Shown here one piece after another: positions 1 through 10,057 of a stretch of DNA of 64,000 bases (position 1 is its first letter; each line of letters starts with the position of its first letter). Origin of the DNA: Ramlibacter ginsenosidimutans (GTDB taxonomy: Bacteria > Pseudomonadota > Gammaproteobacteria > Burkholderiales > Burkholderiaceae_C). A program made the position numbers and the translations under genes. The notes below the pieces were generated by a model. That model saw nothing but the letters and a program-made list of their open reading frames with translations. It searched no databases and had not been told where the DNA came from. Location: contig NZ_JAEPWM010000002.1 of NCBI RefSeq assembly GCF_016654015.1, forward strand, positions 642,483 through 706,482, written 5' to 3'.

Positions 1-94
1 TTGCCGAGCTGCCCGATTGATCTGGCGCAGCCCGGGCGCGTCGCGCTGCAAGGGCCCCGCCCGTGCCAAGCGGGCGGCCGCGCTCAGACGCCGA

Positions 95-283
95 TCAGAA
101 CCGGAACCAGTGGTCTGCGCGCGGGGGCGCGTCGCCGTAGGCTTCCTTGGCGCGCCGGATCCGTTCGAGGTCCTTCAGCAAGGTCTCCAGCGCCGACTGT
201 GCGCCCACGCCGCTGCGCCCGCGCGGGACGCGGTATTCCGGCGGCTTGACCTCCGGATCGAGAGTGCGAACGGCCTCGTTCAT
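95..283 (-). CDS. small hypothetical protein (62 aa)
   Basis: Product not recognised. The ORF encodes 62 mostly charged residues. It opens MNEAVRTLDPEVKPPEYRVP, has a short amphipathic helix-like stretch (ALETLLKDLERIRRAKEAYG, about residues 30-49) and ends DHWFRF. There is no signal peptide, membrane segment or cysteine motif. The reading frame has a natural protein composition, unlike the Arg/Pro-rich frames that overlap it, which is the main reason for calling it. It lies just upstream of and divergent from tRNA-Ser. It could be a conserved small protein of the genus; function is unknown. Confidence 0.5.
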   Translation of the reverse strand: MNEAVRTLDPEVKPPEYRVPRGRSGVGAQSALETLLKDLERIRRAKEAYGDAPPRADHWFRF

Positions 284-391
284 GGTACAGGCCGAATGGT
301 ACCGGGCGCATCCCCGGTGCGCCAGCCTCGGGTCAGAGAGTCTTAAGAGCTGGTCGCGCTGCGCGGGACGGCCCGTAGAATGGCCGGGCCC

Positions 392-481
392 GGAGACTTG
401 GGGGAGTGGTTTAACCCAGCGGTCTTGAAAACCGCCGGCGCTGCGAGGCGCCCGTGAGTTCGAATCTCACAGTCTCCGCCA
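392..481 (+). tRNA. tRNA-Ser (anticodon UGA)
   Basis: This is a class II tRNA with a long variable arm. The 5' acceptor strand GGAGACT (392-398) pairs with AGTCTCC (471-477), followed by discriminator G and an encoded CCA (479-481). The anticodon stem GCGGT/ACCGC encloses loop CTTGAAA, giving anticodon TGA. The T-loop carries GTTCGAATC. The roughly 90-nt length and extended variable stem fit serine. The anticodon reads UCA and, by wobble, other UCN codons. Confidence 0.96.
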
Positions 482-630
482 GCGCCGTGGCGCGCACGCG
501 CCGCATCCGCGCAAAGTCGGAACTCTCCTACACACGCTCCCGCAGTCGTGCGACAGAATCGCGCCGTTTTGCGCGTTCATTGCGGCGGTCCGCCCGCAGT
601 GGAGCAGGTGGAAGCGGATCCGGAGGCGAG

Positions 631-1020
631 ATGGCAGTACGTGTGTTCATCGTCGAAGACACCAGGCCGATGCAGGCGCTCCTGCGCGACCTGCTCGAGT
701 CGGTCGGCGGCTTCGACGTGGTCGGAGTGGCCACGAACGAAACCAGTGCGACCGACTGGCTGCTGCGCCATCGCGGCGGCTGGGATCTCGCCATCGTGGA
801 CCTGCTGCTCGGCGAAGGCTCCGGCTTCACTCTCATCACCCGCTGCAACAAGGAACCTGGCGGCGCCGTGCTGGTGTTCAGCGACTTCGTCACGCCCGTG
901 GTGCGCCAGCGCTGCATCCGGCTCGGCGCCGACGGCGTGATCTCGAAGGCGCAGTTCGGCGAACTTCGTTCGTACCTGCAGGCCTTCCCGGGCCGCACCA
1001 CCCAGCGCGAAATCGCCTGA
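631..1020 (+). CDS. single-domain response regulator (receiver only)
   Basis: The 129-residue protein consists of one CheY-like receiver domain with no output domain. Visible features are the acidic pair E9/D10 (FIVED), phospho-acceptor Asp57 in AIVDLLLGEGSG, conserved Ser84 (VFSDF) and Lys106 (GVISK). The ATG at 631 is chosen because it begins the beta-1 strand; the frame is open further upstream only through the tRNA flank. It likely acts as a phospho-relay or protein-interaction module in the cytoplasm. No cognate kinase is adjacent. A close paralogue sits on the minus strand at 56994-57389, with the same spacing of catalytic residues and the same GEW/GGWD and D-x-GSGF stretches. Confidence 0.85.
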   Translation: MAVRVFIVEDTRPMQALLRDLLESVGGFDVVGVATNETSATDWLLRHRGGWDLAIVDLLLGEGSGFTLITRCNKEPGGAVLVFSDFVTPVVRQRCIRLGADGVISKAQFGELRSYLQAFPGRTTQREIA

Positions 1021-1045
1021 CACTGCGAGCGCGAAAGCGCTTGGT

Positions 1046-1276
1046 TCAGCGCGATGGATCCGACGCCGGCGGGGAACGCGTCGGCTGCGCGTGCGCGCCG
1101 GCTGCGCCCGTGCGCAAGCGTCGCAGCGACGCGGTCTCGAACGTCCCCTGGTGCAGTCTTCCATCGGTCATCCACGCGCAGTAGACGAGGTTCTGCGACC
1201 GGGCCTGAACCGTCATGGCGGGTCCGCCCGCGGCGAGTTCCACCACGTCGCCGACCTGGATGCCGTCCTCGTTCAT
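1046..1276 (-). CDS. YodC-like small protein (DUF2158 family)
   Basis: A protein of about 76 residues. Its N-terminal half carries the DUF2158/YodC signature: GIQVGDVVELAAGGPAMTV, then a CAW core (residues about 33-35) and a TFETASLRRL strand. Members are short cytoplasmic proteins of unknown function with an SH3-like fold. The start at 1276 gives the usual family N-terminus; an in-frame ATG at 1291 would add MIIAV. The C-terminal 20 residues are low-complexity (Ala, Pro, Ser) and not part of the family. It is convergent with the upstream receiver gene. Confidence 0.72.
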   Translation of the reverse strand: MNEDGIQVGDVVELAAGGPAMTVQARSQNLVYCAWMTDGRLHQGTFETASLRRLRTGAAGAHAQPTRSPPASDPSR

Positions 1277-1448
1277 GACCGCGATTATCATCCGATGTGC
1301 ATGGCCGAGCAGAGGGTGTGTGCATATTCACGCGAACGCGCAGACGCACGGCCACGTGCTCCGCCGTCCCATGCAGGCATGGGGTCTTGTCCTACAGATG
1401 CGCGACCGTAGCGCCCGCAAAGATGTCGGCAGTACAGGGATTCCGGTG

Positions 1449-1649
1449 ATGTCACAACAGCCAGACCAGCGGGAGGCCGAGGACGGGAACGCGTCCTCTA
1501 CCACCGCTCAGCCACAGCAGCAGCAAACGCAGGCCGGGCCCGAAGGGCATGGCGGCCAGGGCTCGGACAGCGCCATGAAGCAGATGCGCGCCTGGGAGCA
1601 AAGGCGTGCCCACAACTCCGGCGGCAAGCATCGCCAGGGCCCCGACTGA
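1449..1649 (+). CDS. small low-complexity hypothetical protein
   Basis: This 66-residue polar protein starts MSQQPDQREAED, has a Gln-rich stretch (TAQPQQQQTQAG), then GHGGQGSDSAMKQMRAWE, and ends in a basic tail GGKHRQGPD. It has no membrane segment or signal. Weak purine-rich sequence (CAGGGA) precedes the ATG. Composition suggests an intrinsically disordered protein. It is not recognised beyond that; the frame extends upstream but the added residues look like shadow sequence. Confidence 0.5.
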   Translation: MSQQPDQREAEDGNASSTTAQPQQQQTQAGPEGHGGQGSDSAMKQMRAWEQRRAHNSGGKHRQGPD

Positions 1650-1687
1650 GGTCCCTCCGCGCTCAGGCGAACCGGCGCAGGTCCGTT

Positions 1688-2038
1688 TCAGTCATGGTGC
1701 TCCGCTTCGGATGGCCACAACTGCATGGCTGCGCGCCGGATGAACGAGGGATCCTCGTCGTCCTGCGGCGCCGCCTCGGGCGCGGCGAACAGCATGTCGC
1801 AGCCGAGCATGTCGGCATCGCCGCCGAGCAGGTGTTCGTGCCAGCCGTGGCTGCGCAAGTACTCGGCGAAGAATTTCACCTGCCGGTACCCGTGCAGGAC
1901 GCCACGCGCGAACAGCTCGCCCGCGCAGGAAAGGCCGATGAGCAAGTCTGCGCGGCCGCTCGCCGGCAATCGCTGCGCCATGTCGAACAGCTGCGCGATG
2001 CCCCGGAAGGCCGCTGGCGGGTCCTTGAGCATTTCCAT
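1688..2038 (-). CDS. hypothetical protein (116 aa)
   Basis: A soluble 116-residue protein with a natural composition; I do not recognise the family. The N-terminal part (MEMLKDPPAAFRGIAQLFDM) looks helical. The middle has an LLIGLSCAGELFARGVLHGY helix (about residues 32-51), and the C-terminal part is acidic (APEAAPQDDEDPSFIRR). It follows ureG on the same strand after about 60 bases, but it is not a known urease accessory. No signal peptide or metal motif is visible. Confidence 0.6.
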   Translation of the reverse strand: MEMLKDPPAAFRGIAQLFDMAQRLPASGRADLLIGLSCAGELFARGVLHGYRQVKFFAEYLRSHGWHEHLLGGDADMLGCDMLFAAPEAAPQDDEDPSFIRRAAMQLWPSEAEHHD

Positions 2039-2096
2039 GGGCGTGGAAACTAAAGCGTGCGACGCTGAGGTGTTGTAGGACGGCGCCTCGTGGGCC

Positions 2097-2771
2097 TTAG
2101 GGACTTGCCTGCCGCGCGCTTCCGGCGGACTGCAGCATGCCGCGCTCCTCGATGAAGCGCACCACCTCCTGCAGGCCGTCGCGCGTCTTCAGGTTGGTCA
2201 GCACGAAGGGCTTGTCCTTGCGCATGCGTTTCGTGTCCGTCTGCATCACGCCGAGGTCGGCGCCCACGTAGGGCGCGAGGTCGGTCTTGTTGATGACGAA
2301 CAGGTCGCTCTTGGTGATGCCGGGGCCGCCCTTGCGCGGGATCTTCTCGCCGGCCGCGACGTCGATCACGTAGATGGTGAGGTCGGACAGCTCGGGGCTG
2401 AAGGTCGCGGCCAGGTTGTCGCCGCCGGACTCGACGAACACGATGTCGGCGTCGGGAAAGGACTCGAGCATGCGGTCGATCGCTTCCAGGTTGATCGACG
2501 CGTCCTCGCGGATCGCGGTGTGCGGACAGCCGCCGGTCTCCACGCCCATGATGCGCTCGGCCGGCAGCGCTCCGCTGACCGTGAGCAGGCGCTGGTCCTC
2601 CTTGGTGTAGATGTCGTTGGTGATCGCGACCAGGTCGTAGCGGTCGCGCATCGCCTTGCAGAGCATCTCGAGCAAGGTGGTCTTGCCGGAGCCGACCGGC
2701 CCGCCTATGCCCACGCGCAGCGGGGGCAGCTTCCGGGTCCGGTGGGGAATGTGGTGCAGCAGGGTGCTCAT
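2097..2771 (-). CDS. ureG: urease accessory GTPase UreG
   Basis: SIMIBI-class GTPase that delivers nickel to apo-urease as part of the UreD-UreF-UreG complex. Visible motifs are P-loop GGPVGSGKT (23-31), the nickel-binding Cys82-Pro-His84 in ETGGCPH, the SGGDN switch (115-119) and the guanine-specificity motif NKTD (161-164). The 224-residue length is slightly longer than the roughly 205 typical, mainly from N- and C-terminal extensions. Unlike UreG of many organisms, its N-terminus ([14 protein letters not shown]) is only weakly His-rich. It is the last gene of the ureABCEFG operon and overlaps the ureF stop by 4 bases. Confidence 0.97.
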   Translation of the reverse strand: MSTLLHHIPHRTRKLPPLRVGIGGPVGSGKTTLLEMLCKAMRDRYDLVAITNDIYTKEDQRLLTVSGALPAERIMGVETGGCPHTAIREDASINLEAIDRMLESFPDADIVFVESGGDNLAATFSPELSDLTIYVIDVAAGEKIPRKGGPGITKSDLFVINKTDLAPYVGADLGVMQTDTKRMRKDKPFVLTNLKTRDGLQEVVRFIEERGMLQSAGSARQASP

Positions 2772-3538
2772 GAGCGGAACAGTCGGGAGTACTGGGTTTC
2801 ATGCTGCGCCGACAGGATGGCGAGCATGGGCGTGAAGGCCTGGCGCTGCGCGTCGTCCAGCGCCAGCGCGTGGTCGACGGCGGCGGGAATCTCGCTCGCC
2901 AGCCGGGCCAGGATGCGCTGCCCCGCGGACTGGCCGAGCGGCACCGACTTGATGGCGGCCTGCATCATGTTCTCGGACCAGCCGAAGGCATAGGCGAGGG
3001 CCACCTGCCGCACGGACGCCTCGGTGCTCGCTGCGGCGGTGGCGAATGCGACGGGGTACGTTCTCTCTGCGGCCTTCGTAGGCTGGTGGTGAGCGAAGCG
3101 AACCCCAGCGCTGTCGCGCATCGCTGGGGTTCCTGCGTCACCCCAGCCTACGCTTCCTGCGTCACCCCAGCCTACGGAACGGGCCCAGTCTCCGAGGGAC
3201 CTTCCCATCTGCTCCGTCTGCTGCCGCAGCTCGCTCGTCTCGCGTGTCTGCCGCACCCAGTCGTCCAGCTGGGCCAGGCGTTCGCCGTCGTTCGCGCGCG
3301 CCGCGCAAACGGCACTCCCGACCACCGCCAGGTCCGCACGCGCGAGGCTCGCGTGCAGCTGCTGCGCGAGCCACTCGCCCGCGCTCACCTCGTCATGCAC
3401 CAGGCCCGCTTCGACCGCGGCCTCCAGTCCCTCGGAATACGAGAAGCCGCCGACCGGCAGCGCCGGCGAGGCGAGCCAGATCAGCCGCAGCAGGGCGGCG
3501 TCAGTGGTCGTGGTCGTGGCCGTGGTGGTCGTGTCCAT
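2768..3538 (-). CDS. ureF: urease accessory protein UreF (with repeat-derived insert)
   Basis: UreF scaffolds the urease activation complex and gates UreG GTPase activity. Family features are [20 protein letters not shown] (about 19-38), [17 protein letters not shown] (about 99-115), the [15 protein letters not shown] stretch and a C-terminal SRLFRS. The ATG at 3538 is the closest in-frame start; it overlaps ureE by 38 bases, so residues 3-12 (Thr-rich) are read from the ureE His-tail in another frame. Residues about 122-154, including the duplicated SVGWGDAG, are encoded by a family A palindromic repeat (3078-3175). From family knowledge UreF has only a short loop here, so this is an in-frame insertion that should lie in a surface loop; activity is probably kept because the reading frame is intact. 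Confidence 0.93.
   Translation of the reverse strand: MDTTTTATTTTTDAALLRLIWLASPALPVGGFSYSEGLEAAVEAGLVHDEVSAGEWLAQQLHASLARADLAVVGSAVCAARANDGERLAQLDDWVRQTRETSELRQQTEQMGRSLGDWARSVGWGDAGSVGWGDAGTPAMRDSAGVRFAHHQPTKAAERTYPVAFATAAASTEASVRQVALAYAFGWSENMMQAAIKSVPLGQSAGQRILARLASEIPAAVDHALALDDAQRQAFTPMLAILSAQHETQYSRLFRS
3078..3175. repeat. family A palindromic repeat inside ureF
   Basis: Imperfect palindrome. The left arm GTAGGCTGGTGGTGAGC is followed by GAACCCCAGC, then the reverse complement GCTGGGGTTC, and then two right arms each ending CACCCCAGCCTAC. The same sequence family occurs at 11040-11155 and 54075-54221 between genes. Here it is translated in ureF (minus strand) as a doubled SVGWGDAG unit plus flanking residues. 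It behaves like a REP/BIME-type mobile repeat. Confidence 0.85.
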
Positions 3539-4082
3539 GTCCGCCATCGCCGTGTCCATGCTTTGGCTCATGCCCGTGCTCGTGATCGTGGTGCGCGTGC
3601 CCATGGCCGCCGTGCGCGTGCGCGCCCGCGTTGCCGTAGGCGCCGCCTTCCGGTTCGAACGCCGCGTTGTCCTCGCGCACGATCAGGTGCATGGAGCGCA
3701 GCAGGTCCGCCAGCACGTGATCCGGTTCGATCTTCAGGTGGTCCGGCTGCAGCTCGATGGGCACGTGCCGGTTGCCCAGGTGGTAGGCGGCGCGCATCAG
3801 GTCGAACGGGGTGCCGTGCTCCGGGCAATGCGTGATCACCAGCACCGGCTGCGGTGCCGCGATCACGCGCACCACGGAGCCGTCCTCCGCGACCAGCACG
3901 TCGCCGCCCCGCACGACGCTGCCGCGCGGCAGGAACACGCCCAGCGCGCGTCCCTGCGAATCCGTGGCTTCGAAACGGCTCTTCTGGCGCACGTCCCAAT
4001 CGAGTTGCAAGGTGGACGCGCGCTTGAGGAGCACGGGGGCGAGGCCCTGCCCCTGGGGCAGGATCTTGTTCACGGTCAGCAT
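3501..4082 (-). CDS. ureE: urease nickel metallochaperone UreE, His-rich tail
   Basis: UreE binds Ni(II) and supplies it to the UreDFG-urease complex. The N-terminal peptide-binding domain (1-75) and the Ni-binding domain (about 76-150) are present, with the invariant nickel ligand His101 in [10 protein letters not shown]. The C-terminal tail (155-193) contains 18 histidines in 39 residues with Gly, Asp and Glu spacers, a nickel-storage tail like those of many soil bacteria. The start MLTVNKIL is 8 bases after the ureC stop. The tail overlaps the start of ureF in a different frame. Confidence 0.96.
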   Translation of the reverse strand: MLTVNKILPQGQGLAPVLLKRASTLQLDWDVRQKSRFEATDSQGRALGVFLPRGSVVRGGDVLVAEDGSVVRVIAAPQPVLVITHCPEHGTPFDLMRAAYHLGNRHVPIELQPDHLKIEPDHVLADLLRSMHLIVREDNAAFEPEGGAYGNAGAHAHGGHGHAHHDHEHGHEPKHGHGDGGHGHDHHGHDHDH

Positions 4083-4090
4083 GCCGCAGT

Positions 4091-5808
<1,718 letters not shown>

Positions 5809-5809
<1 letters not shown>

Positions 5810-6120
5810 CAGATTTTTCCTTGCACGAGGCCGCGGAAGCCGTGGATGGTGCGGTCGCCGGCGAAATCGACCAGTTCCACCGTGCGTTGCTGGCCCGGCT
5901 CGAAGCGCACGGCCGTGCCCGACGCGATGTTCAGGCGCATGCCGTGCGCCGCCTGGCGGTCGAAGGAGAGCGCGCCGTTCGTTTCGGCGAAGTGGTAGTG
6001 CGAGCCGACCTGGATGGGCCGGTCCGCGGTGTTCTGCACGACGAGCACCAGTGTGCGGCGGCCGGGATTGAGCGTGAGGTCGCCCGGTTCGGGAAGGAGT
6101 TCGCCCGGAGTCATGCTCAT
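5809..6120 (-). CDS. ureB: urease beta subunit UreB
   Basis: Structural beta subunit of the (alpha-beta-gamma)3 urease. The 103 residues carry the family core: [37 protein letters not shown] (split here at the family's G-S-H-x-H-F motif), [20 protein letters not shown] and [17 protein letters not shown]. Starts at 6120 (MSM) or 6114 are both possible; each lies 5-11 bases after the ureA stop. UreB is separate from UreA, as in most bacteria, not fused as in Helicobacter. Confidence 0.96.
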
Positions 6121-6125
6121 CTTTC

Positions 6126-6428
6126 TCAAACGATCGGTTGGTGGACCGTGACGAGCTTGGTGCCGTCGGGGAAGGTGGCTTCCACCTGGATCTCGGGGAT
6201 CATGTCGGCGACGCCGTCCATGACGTCGGCGCGCGTGAGCACGGTGCGTCCTTCGCTCATGAGTTGCGCGACCGACTTGCCGTCGCGCGCGCCCTCCATC
6301 ACGGCCGCCGAGATCAGCGCCACGGCTTCCGGGTAGTTCAGCTGCAGTCCCCGCGCCCTGCGGCGCTCCGCCAGCAAGGCGGCGGTGAACAGCAGCAGCT
6401 TGTCTTTTTCGCGTGGCGTGAGTTCCAT
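6126..6428 (-). CDS. ureA: urease gamma subunit UreA
   Basis: First structural gene of the operon; it encodes the 100-residue gamma subunit. The start [20 protein letters not shown], the [19 protein letters not shown] helix and the C-terminus [15 protein letters not shown] are diagnostic. The promoter must lie in 6429-6616, the divergent gap shared with the transporter-kinase gene, which is largely filled by a family C palindromic repeat. That is an unusual setting for the operon's control region. Confidence 0.97.
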   Translation of the reverse strand: MELTPREKDKLLLFTAALLAERRRARGLQLNYPEAVALISAAVMEGARDGKSVAQLMSEGRTVLTRADVMDGVADMIPEIQVEATFPDGTKLVTVHQPIV

Positions 6429-6465
6429 CGGGGCATCCTATTGCATGAGCCGTGCCTGCCCTTCT

Positions 6466-6582
6466 TTCCCCTCCCCCTCTGGGGGAGGGCAGGGTGGGGG
6501 CACTGCGGGCGTCGCCCACGCACGATGGTGATCGACCGCCGCGGCGCCCCACCCCAGCCCTCCCCCAAAGGGGGAGGGGGTA
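6466..6582. repeat. family C palindromic repeat (ureA / kinase gap)
   Basis: An arm of the type CCCTCCCCCTCTGGGGGAGG, then GGCAGGGTGGGGGC, a spacer with a small internal palindrome, and an inverted arm ACCCCAGCCCTCCCCC followed by a G-rich tract. It matches 19221-19303 and 20999-21092. It is a REP-type element that can form a long hairpin. It lies between the divergent starts of ureA and the NCS1-kinase gene. Confidence 0.85.
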
Positions 6583-6616
6583 AGACCCCCCGGCACGGAA
6601 ACTGCACTGGTCCGGT

Positions 6617-9600
6617 GTGAGCCGGACCATCCCCATCCTTCCCGCCGATCTCGCGGAGGCGCCGCAGCGCGTGGTGAAGGTGCGCCGCGACTACAACAAC
6701 TGGGTGGCGAGCGAGACCATGGAGGACTACGCGCTGCGCTACACGCCGCAGCGCTTCCGCAAGTGGTCCACCTGGAGGGTGGCGAACACCGCCTTCGGCG
6801 CCGCGTCCTTCCTCATCCTCGAAGCAGTGGGCGCGACGCTGCTGGTGCAGTACGGCTTCGTCAACGCCTTCTGGGCCATCCTGGCCACCGGCCTCATCAT
6901 CTTCCTCGCGGGCCTGCCGATCAGCATCTACGCGGCGCGCTACGGCGTGGACATGGACCTGCTCACGCGCGGCGCCGGCTTCGGCTACATCGGCTCCACG
7001 CTCACCTCCCTGATCTACGCGTCCTTCACCTTCATCTTCTTCGCGCTGGAGGCGGCGGTGATGGCGTATGCGCTGGACCTGGCGCTGGGCATCCCGCCCA
7101 CCTGGGGCTACCTGATTTGCGCGCTGGTCGTGATCCCGCTCGTGACCCACGGCGTGTCGACCATCAGCCGCCTGCAGATCTGGACGCAACCCCTGTGGCT
7201 GGTGATGCTGGTGGTGCCTTTCGGCTACGTGCTCGCGCGCGATCCTGGTGCCTTCGCCGGCATCGTGCACTACGCCGGTGAGAAGGCGCAGGCCGACGGG
7301 TTCGATGTGCACTTGTTCGGTGCGGCGCTCACGGTGGGCATCGCGTTGATCACGCAGATGGGCGAGCAGGCCGACTACCTGCGTTTCATGCCGGCGCGCA
7401 GCGCCACCAACGGCCGCGCGTGGTGGACCGGCGTGCTCGTGGGCGGCCCGGGGTGGGTCGTGCTGGGCGTGGTCAAGATGCTGGGCGGCGCCGCGCTGGC
7501 CTATCTCGCGATCCAGCACATGGTCCCGGTGGACCGTGCGGTCGATCCCAACCAGATGTACCTCGCGGCGTACGAGTACGTGTTCCCGCGCTACGGCTGG
7601 GCGGTTGTTGCCACCGCCGTGTTCGTCGTCGTGTCGCAGCTGAAGATCAACGTCACGAACGCCTACGCCGGTTCGCTCGCGTGGTCCAACTTCTTCTCGC
7701 GGCTCACGCACAGCCATCCGGGGCGCGTCGTGTGGGTCGTGTTCAACACGCTGATCGCCTTCATGCTGATGGAGATGAACGTGTTCCAGGCGCTGGGCGA
7801 CGTGCTGGGCCTGTACTCCAACATCGCCATCGCCTGGATCATGGCCGTGGTCGCGGACCTCGTGGTGAACAAGCCGCTGGGCCTGTCGCCGCGCGGCATC
7901 GAGTTCAAGCGCGCGTACCTGTACGACATCAACCCGGTCGGCGTGGGCTCGATGGCCCTGGCTTCCACGCTCGCCATAGCCGCCTACCTCGGTGTCTTCG
8001 GCCGCACGGCGCAGGCTTTCTCGGCGTTGATCGCGATGAGCGTGGCGTTCGTGTCCGCACCGGTGATTGCGTGGGCCACCGGCGGCCGCTACGCCATCGC
8101 GCGCCAGCCGGAGGGCCGCTACGAGCGGACCACCACGCGGCGCTGCGTGATCTGCGAGCGCAGCTACGAAGGGCCTGATCTCGCGCACTGCCCTGCGTAC
8201 CAGGGCCCCATCTGTTCCCTGTGCTGCACGCTCGACGCGCGCTGCGGCGACCTGTGCAAGCCGCAGGCGAGCCTGTCGGCGCAGTGGTCGGCGACGCTGC
8301 GCGCGCTGCTGCCCCGGCGCGTGTGGCCTTACCTGGACACGGGGCTCGGGCACTTCCTGCTGCTGATGCTGGTGATCGCGCCCTTGCTGGGCGCGCTGTT
8401 CGGGCTGCTGTACCACCAGGAGATGCAGTCGCAGGACCACATGGCGGTCGAAGCCTTGCGGGCGACCTTCCTCAAGGCCTACCTCGCGCTGCTGCTGGTC
8501 GCGGGCTTCGTCGCCTGGTGGCTGGTGCTTGCGCACAAGACGCGGCAGGTCGCCCAGGAGGAATCGAACCGCCAGACGCACCTGCTGATGCGCGAGATCG
8601 ACTCGCACCGCCAGACCGACCAGGCGCTGCAGCAGGCGCGCCAGGTCGCGGACCAGGCGCGCGACGCGGCGGAGCAGGCGAACCAGGCCAAGAGCCGCTA
8701 CATCAGTGCGATCAGCCACGAGCTGCGCACGCCCCTGAACAGCATCCTGGGATATGCGCAGTTGATGGGCGAGGACGCGGCCATCCCCTCGCATCGCAAG
8801 CACGCAGTCCACGTGATCCGCCGCGGCGGCGAGCACCTGCTGTCCCTCATCGAGGGCACGCTCGATATCGCCCGCATCGAGTCGGGCAAGCTCACGCTGA
8901 ACGTGAGGCCCACGCGCTTCGCCGACTTCGTGCACGAACTCGCCAGCCTGTTCGAGGTGCAGGCTGCGGCCAAGGGGCTCGCCTTCCGCTTCGAGGTGGA
9001 AGGCACGCTGCCGGAGGTCGTGCGCGCGGACGAGAAGCGCGTGCGGCAGATCCTGATCAACCTGCTGGGCAACGCGATCAAGTTCACGGCGCAAGGACAG
9101 GTGCTGTTCCGCGTGCGCCATGCGCGCGAGATGGCGGTGGTGGAGGTGGAGGACACGGGACCGGGCCTCAGCGCGCAGGAGCTCAAGGACATCTTCGAGC
9201 CCTTCGCGCGCGGCAACAGCGCGGCCCACTCCGCGCCCGGCGCGGGCCTGGGGCTCACCATCGCGAAGATGCTGACCGACCTCATGGGAGGCGAGCTCAC
9301 CGCCACCAGCACGCCGGGACGCGGCTCGGTGTTCCGCGTGCGCCTGTTCCTGCCCGAGGTGCACCAGGCGCTCGTGCCCGTGCAGGAGCAGCGCCAGCCA
9401 CCCCGCGGCTACGAAGGACCGCGCCGCCGCATCCTGGTGGTGGACAACGAGGAGGCCGACCGCGAACTGCTGGTGGCCTTGCTGGAGCCGCTCGGCTTCG
9501 AGCTGCGCAGCGCGGCGAGCGGCCACGATGCGCTCGACCTGCTGGCTGCGGGACTGCAACCCGATGCCGTCCTGATGGACCTGGCCATGCCGGGCATCGA

Positions 9601-10057
9601 CGGCTGGGAGACCATCCGCAGGCTGCGCCGCCTGCCGCAGTTCCGGGCGAAGGTGGCCGTGGTGTCGGCCAATGCGTTCGACAAGGGGCTCGACAACGAC
9701 GCCGGCATTCCGCCCGAGGACTTCATCCTCAAGCCGGTGCGGCATACCGAGCTGCTCGCCTGGCTGGAGCGGCAACTGGGCCTGCGCTGGCGCTACGACG
9801 CCAGTGCGCCGGCGCCGACCCCAGCACAGCCTGCGCTCACCGGCGCGTGGCCGCGCGCCGAGCTGCTGCCGCCGCTGCACGACGCGGTGCAGCTCGGTTA
9901 CTACCGGGGCATCCTGAACCAGCTGGAGGCGATCGACGCGGCGCAGCCCGAGTGCGCCGGCTTCACGCGCGAGATGCGCGAGCTGGCACGCCAGTTCCAG
10001 TTCGACGCCATCGTGCAGGTGCTCGCACGGGCGCGGCCGCAAGGAGCCATGCCGTGA
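6617..10057 (+). CDS. NCS1 transporter - hybrid histidine kinase fusion
   Basis: A 1146-residue inner-membrane protein joining transport and signalling. Residues about 1-495 are an NCS1 (purine/cytosine/allantoin permease) fold of about 12 membrane segments. Residues 510-547 form a cytoplasmic cysteine cluster (Cys510, 513, 525, 533, 536, 537, 543, 547), a likely metal site. Two further membrane segments and a coiled coil (about 655-695) lead to HisKA with phospho-His701 ([14 protein letters not shown]), then an HATPase domain (N box [11 protein letters not shown]1 DTGPGL, G2 [12 protein letters not shown]) and a receiver with Asp988 (LMDLAMPG). The GTG at 6617 is used because [12 protein letters not shown] precedes the conserved [24 protein letters not shown] start. 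By analogy with CbrA (an SLC5-kinase fusion) it may sense a nitrogen compound. Its place between urease and urt suggests urea, allantoin or a pyrimidine; the ligand is inferred, not shown. Confidence 0.9.
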   Translation: MSRTIPILPADLAEAPQRVVKVRRDYNNWVASETMEDYALRYTPQRFRKWSTWRVANTAFGAASFLILEAVGATLLVQYGFVNAFWAILATGLIIFLAGLPISIYAARYGVDMDLLTRGAGFGYIGSTLTSLIYASFTFIFFALEAAVMAYALDLALGIPPTWGYLICALVVIPLVTHGVSTISRLQIWTQPLWLVMLVVPFGYVLARDPGAFAGIVHYAGEKAQADGFDVHLFGAALTVGIALITQMGEQADYLRFMPARSATNGRAWWTGVLVGGPGWVVLGVVKMLGGAALAYLAIQHMVPVDRAVDPNQMYLAAYEYVFPRYGWAVVATAVFVVVSQLKINVTNAYAGSLAWSNFFSRLTHSHPGRVVWVVFNTLIAFMLMEMNVFQALGDVLGLYSNIAIAWIMAVVADLVVNKPLGLSPRGIEFKRAYLYDINPVGVGSMALASTLAIAAYLGVFGRTAQAFSALIAMSVAFVSAPVIAWATGGRYAIARQPEGRYERTTTRRCVICERSYEGPDLAHCPAYQGPICSLCCTLDARCGDLCKPQASLSAQWSATLRALLPRRVWPYLDTGLGHFLLLMLVIAPLLGALFGLLYHQEMQSQDHMAVEALRATFLKAYLALLLVAGFVAWWLVLAHKTRQVAQEESNRQTHLLMREIDSHRQTDQALQQARQVADQARDAAEQANQAKSRYISAISHELRTPLNSILGYAQLMGEDAAIPSHRKHAVHVIRRGGEHLLSLIEGTLDIARIESGKLTLNVRPTRFADFVHELASLFEVQAAAKGLAFRFEVEGTLPEVVRADEKRVRQILINLLGNAIKFTAQGQVLFRVRHAREMAVVEVEDTGPGLSAQELKDIFEPFARGNSAAHSAPGAGLGLTIAKMLTDLMGGELTATSTPGRGSVFRVRLFLPEVHQALVPVQEQRQPPRGYEGPRRRILVVDNEEADRELLVALLEPLGFELRSAASGHDALDLLAAGLQPDAVLMDLAMPGIDGWETIRRLRRLPQFRAKVAVVSANAFDKGLDNDAGIPPEDFILKPVRHTELLAWLERQLGLRWRYDASAPAPTPAQPALTGAWPRAELLPPLHDAVQLGYYRGILNQLEAIDAAQPECAGFTREMRELARQFQFDAIVQVLARARPQGAMP

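Noticed and set aside
6338..10042. 1234-residue open frame on the minus strand opposite the transporter-kinase gene
   Set aside because: It is Arg/His/Gln-rich with no domain pattern and mirrors a well-supported gene; open antisense frames are expected at this GC content.
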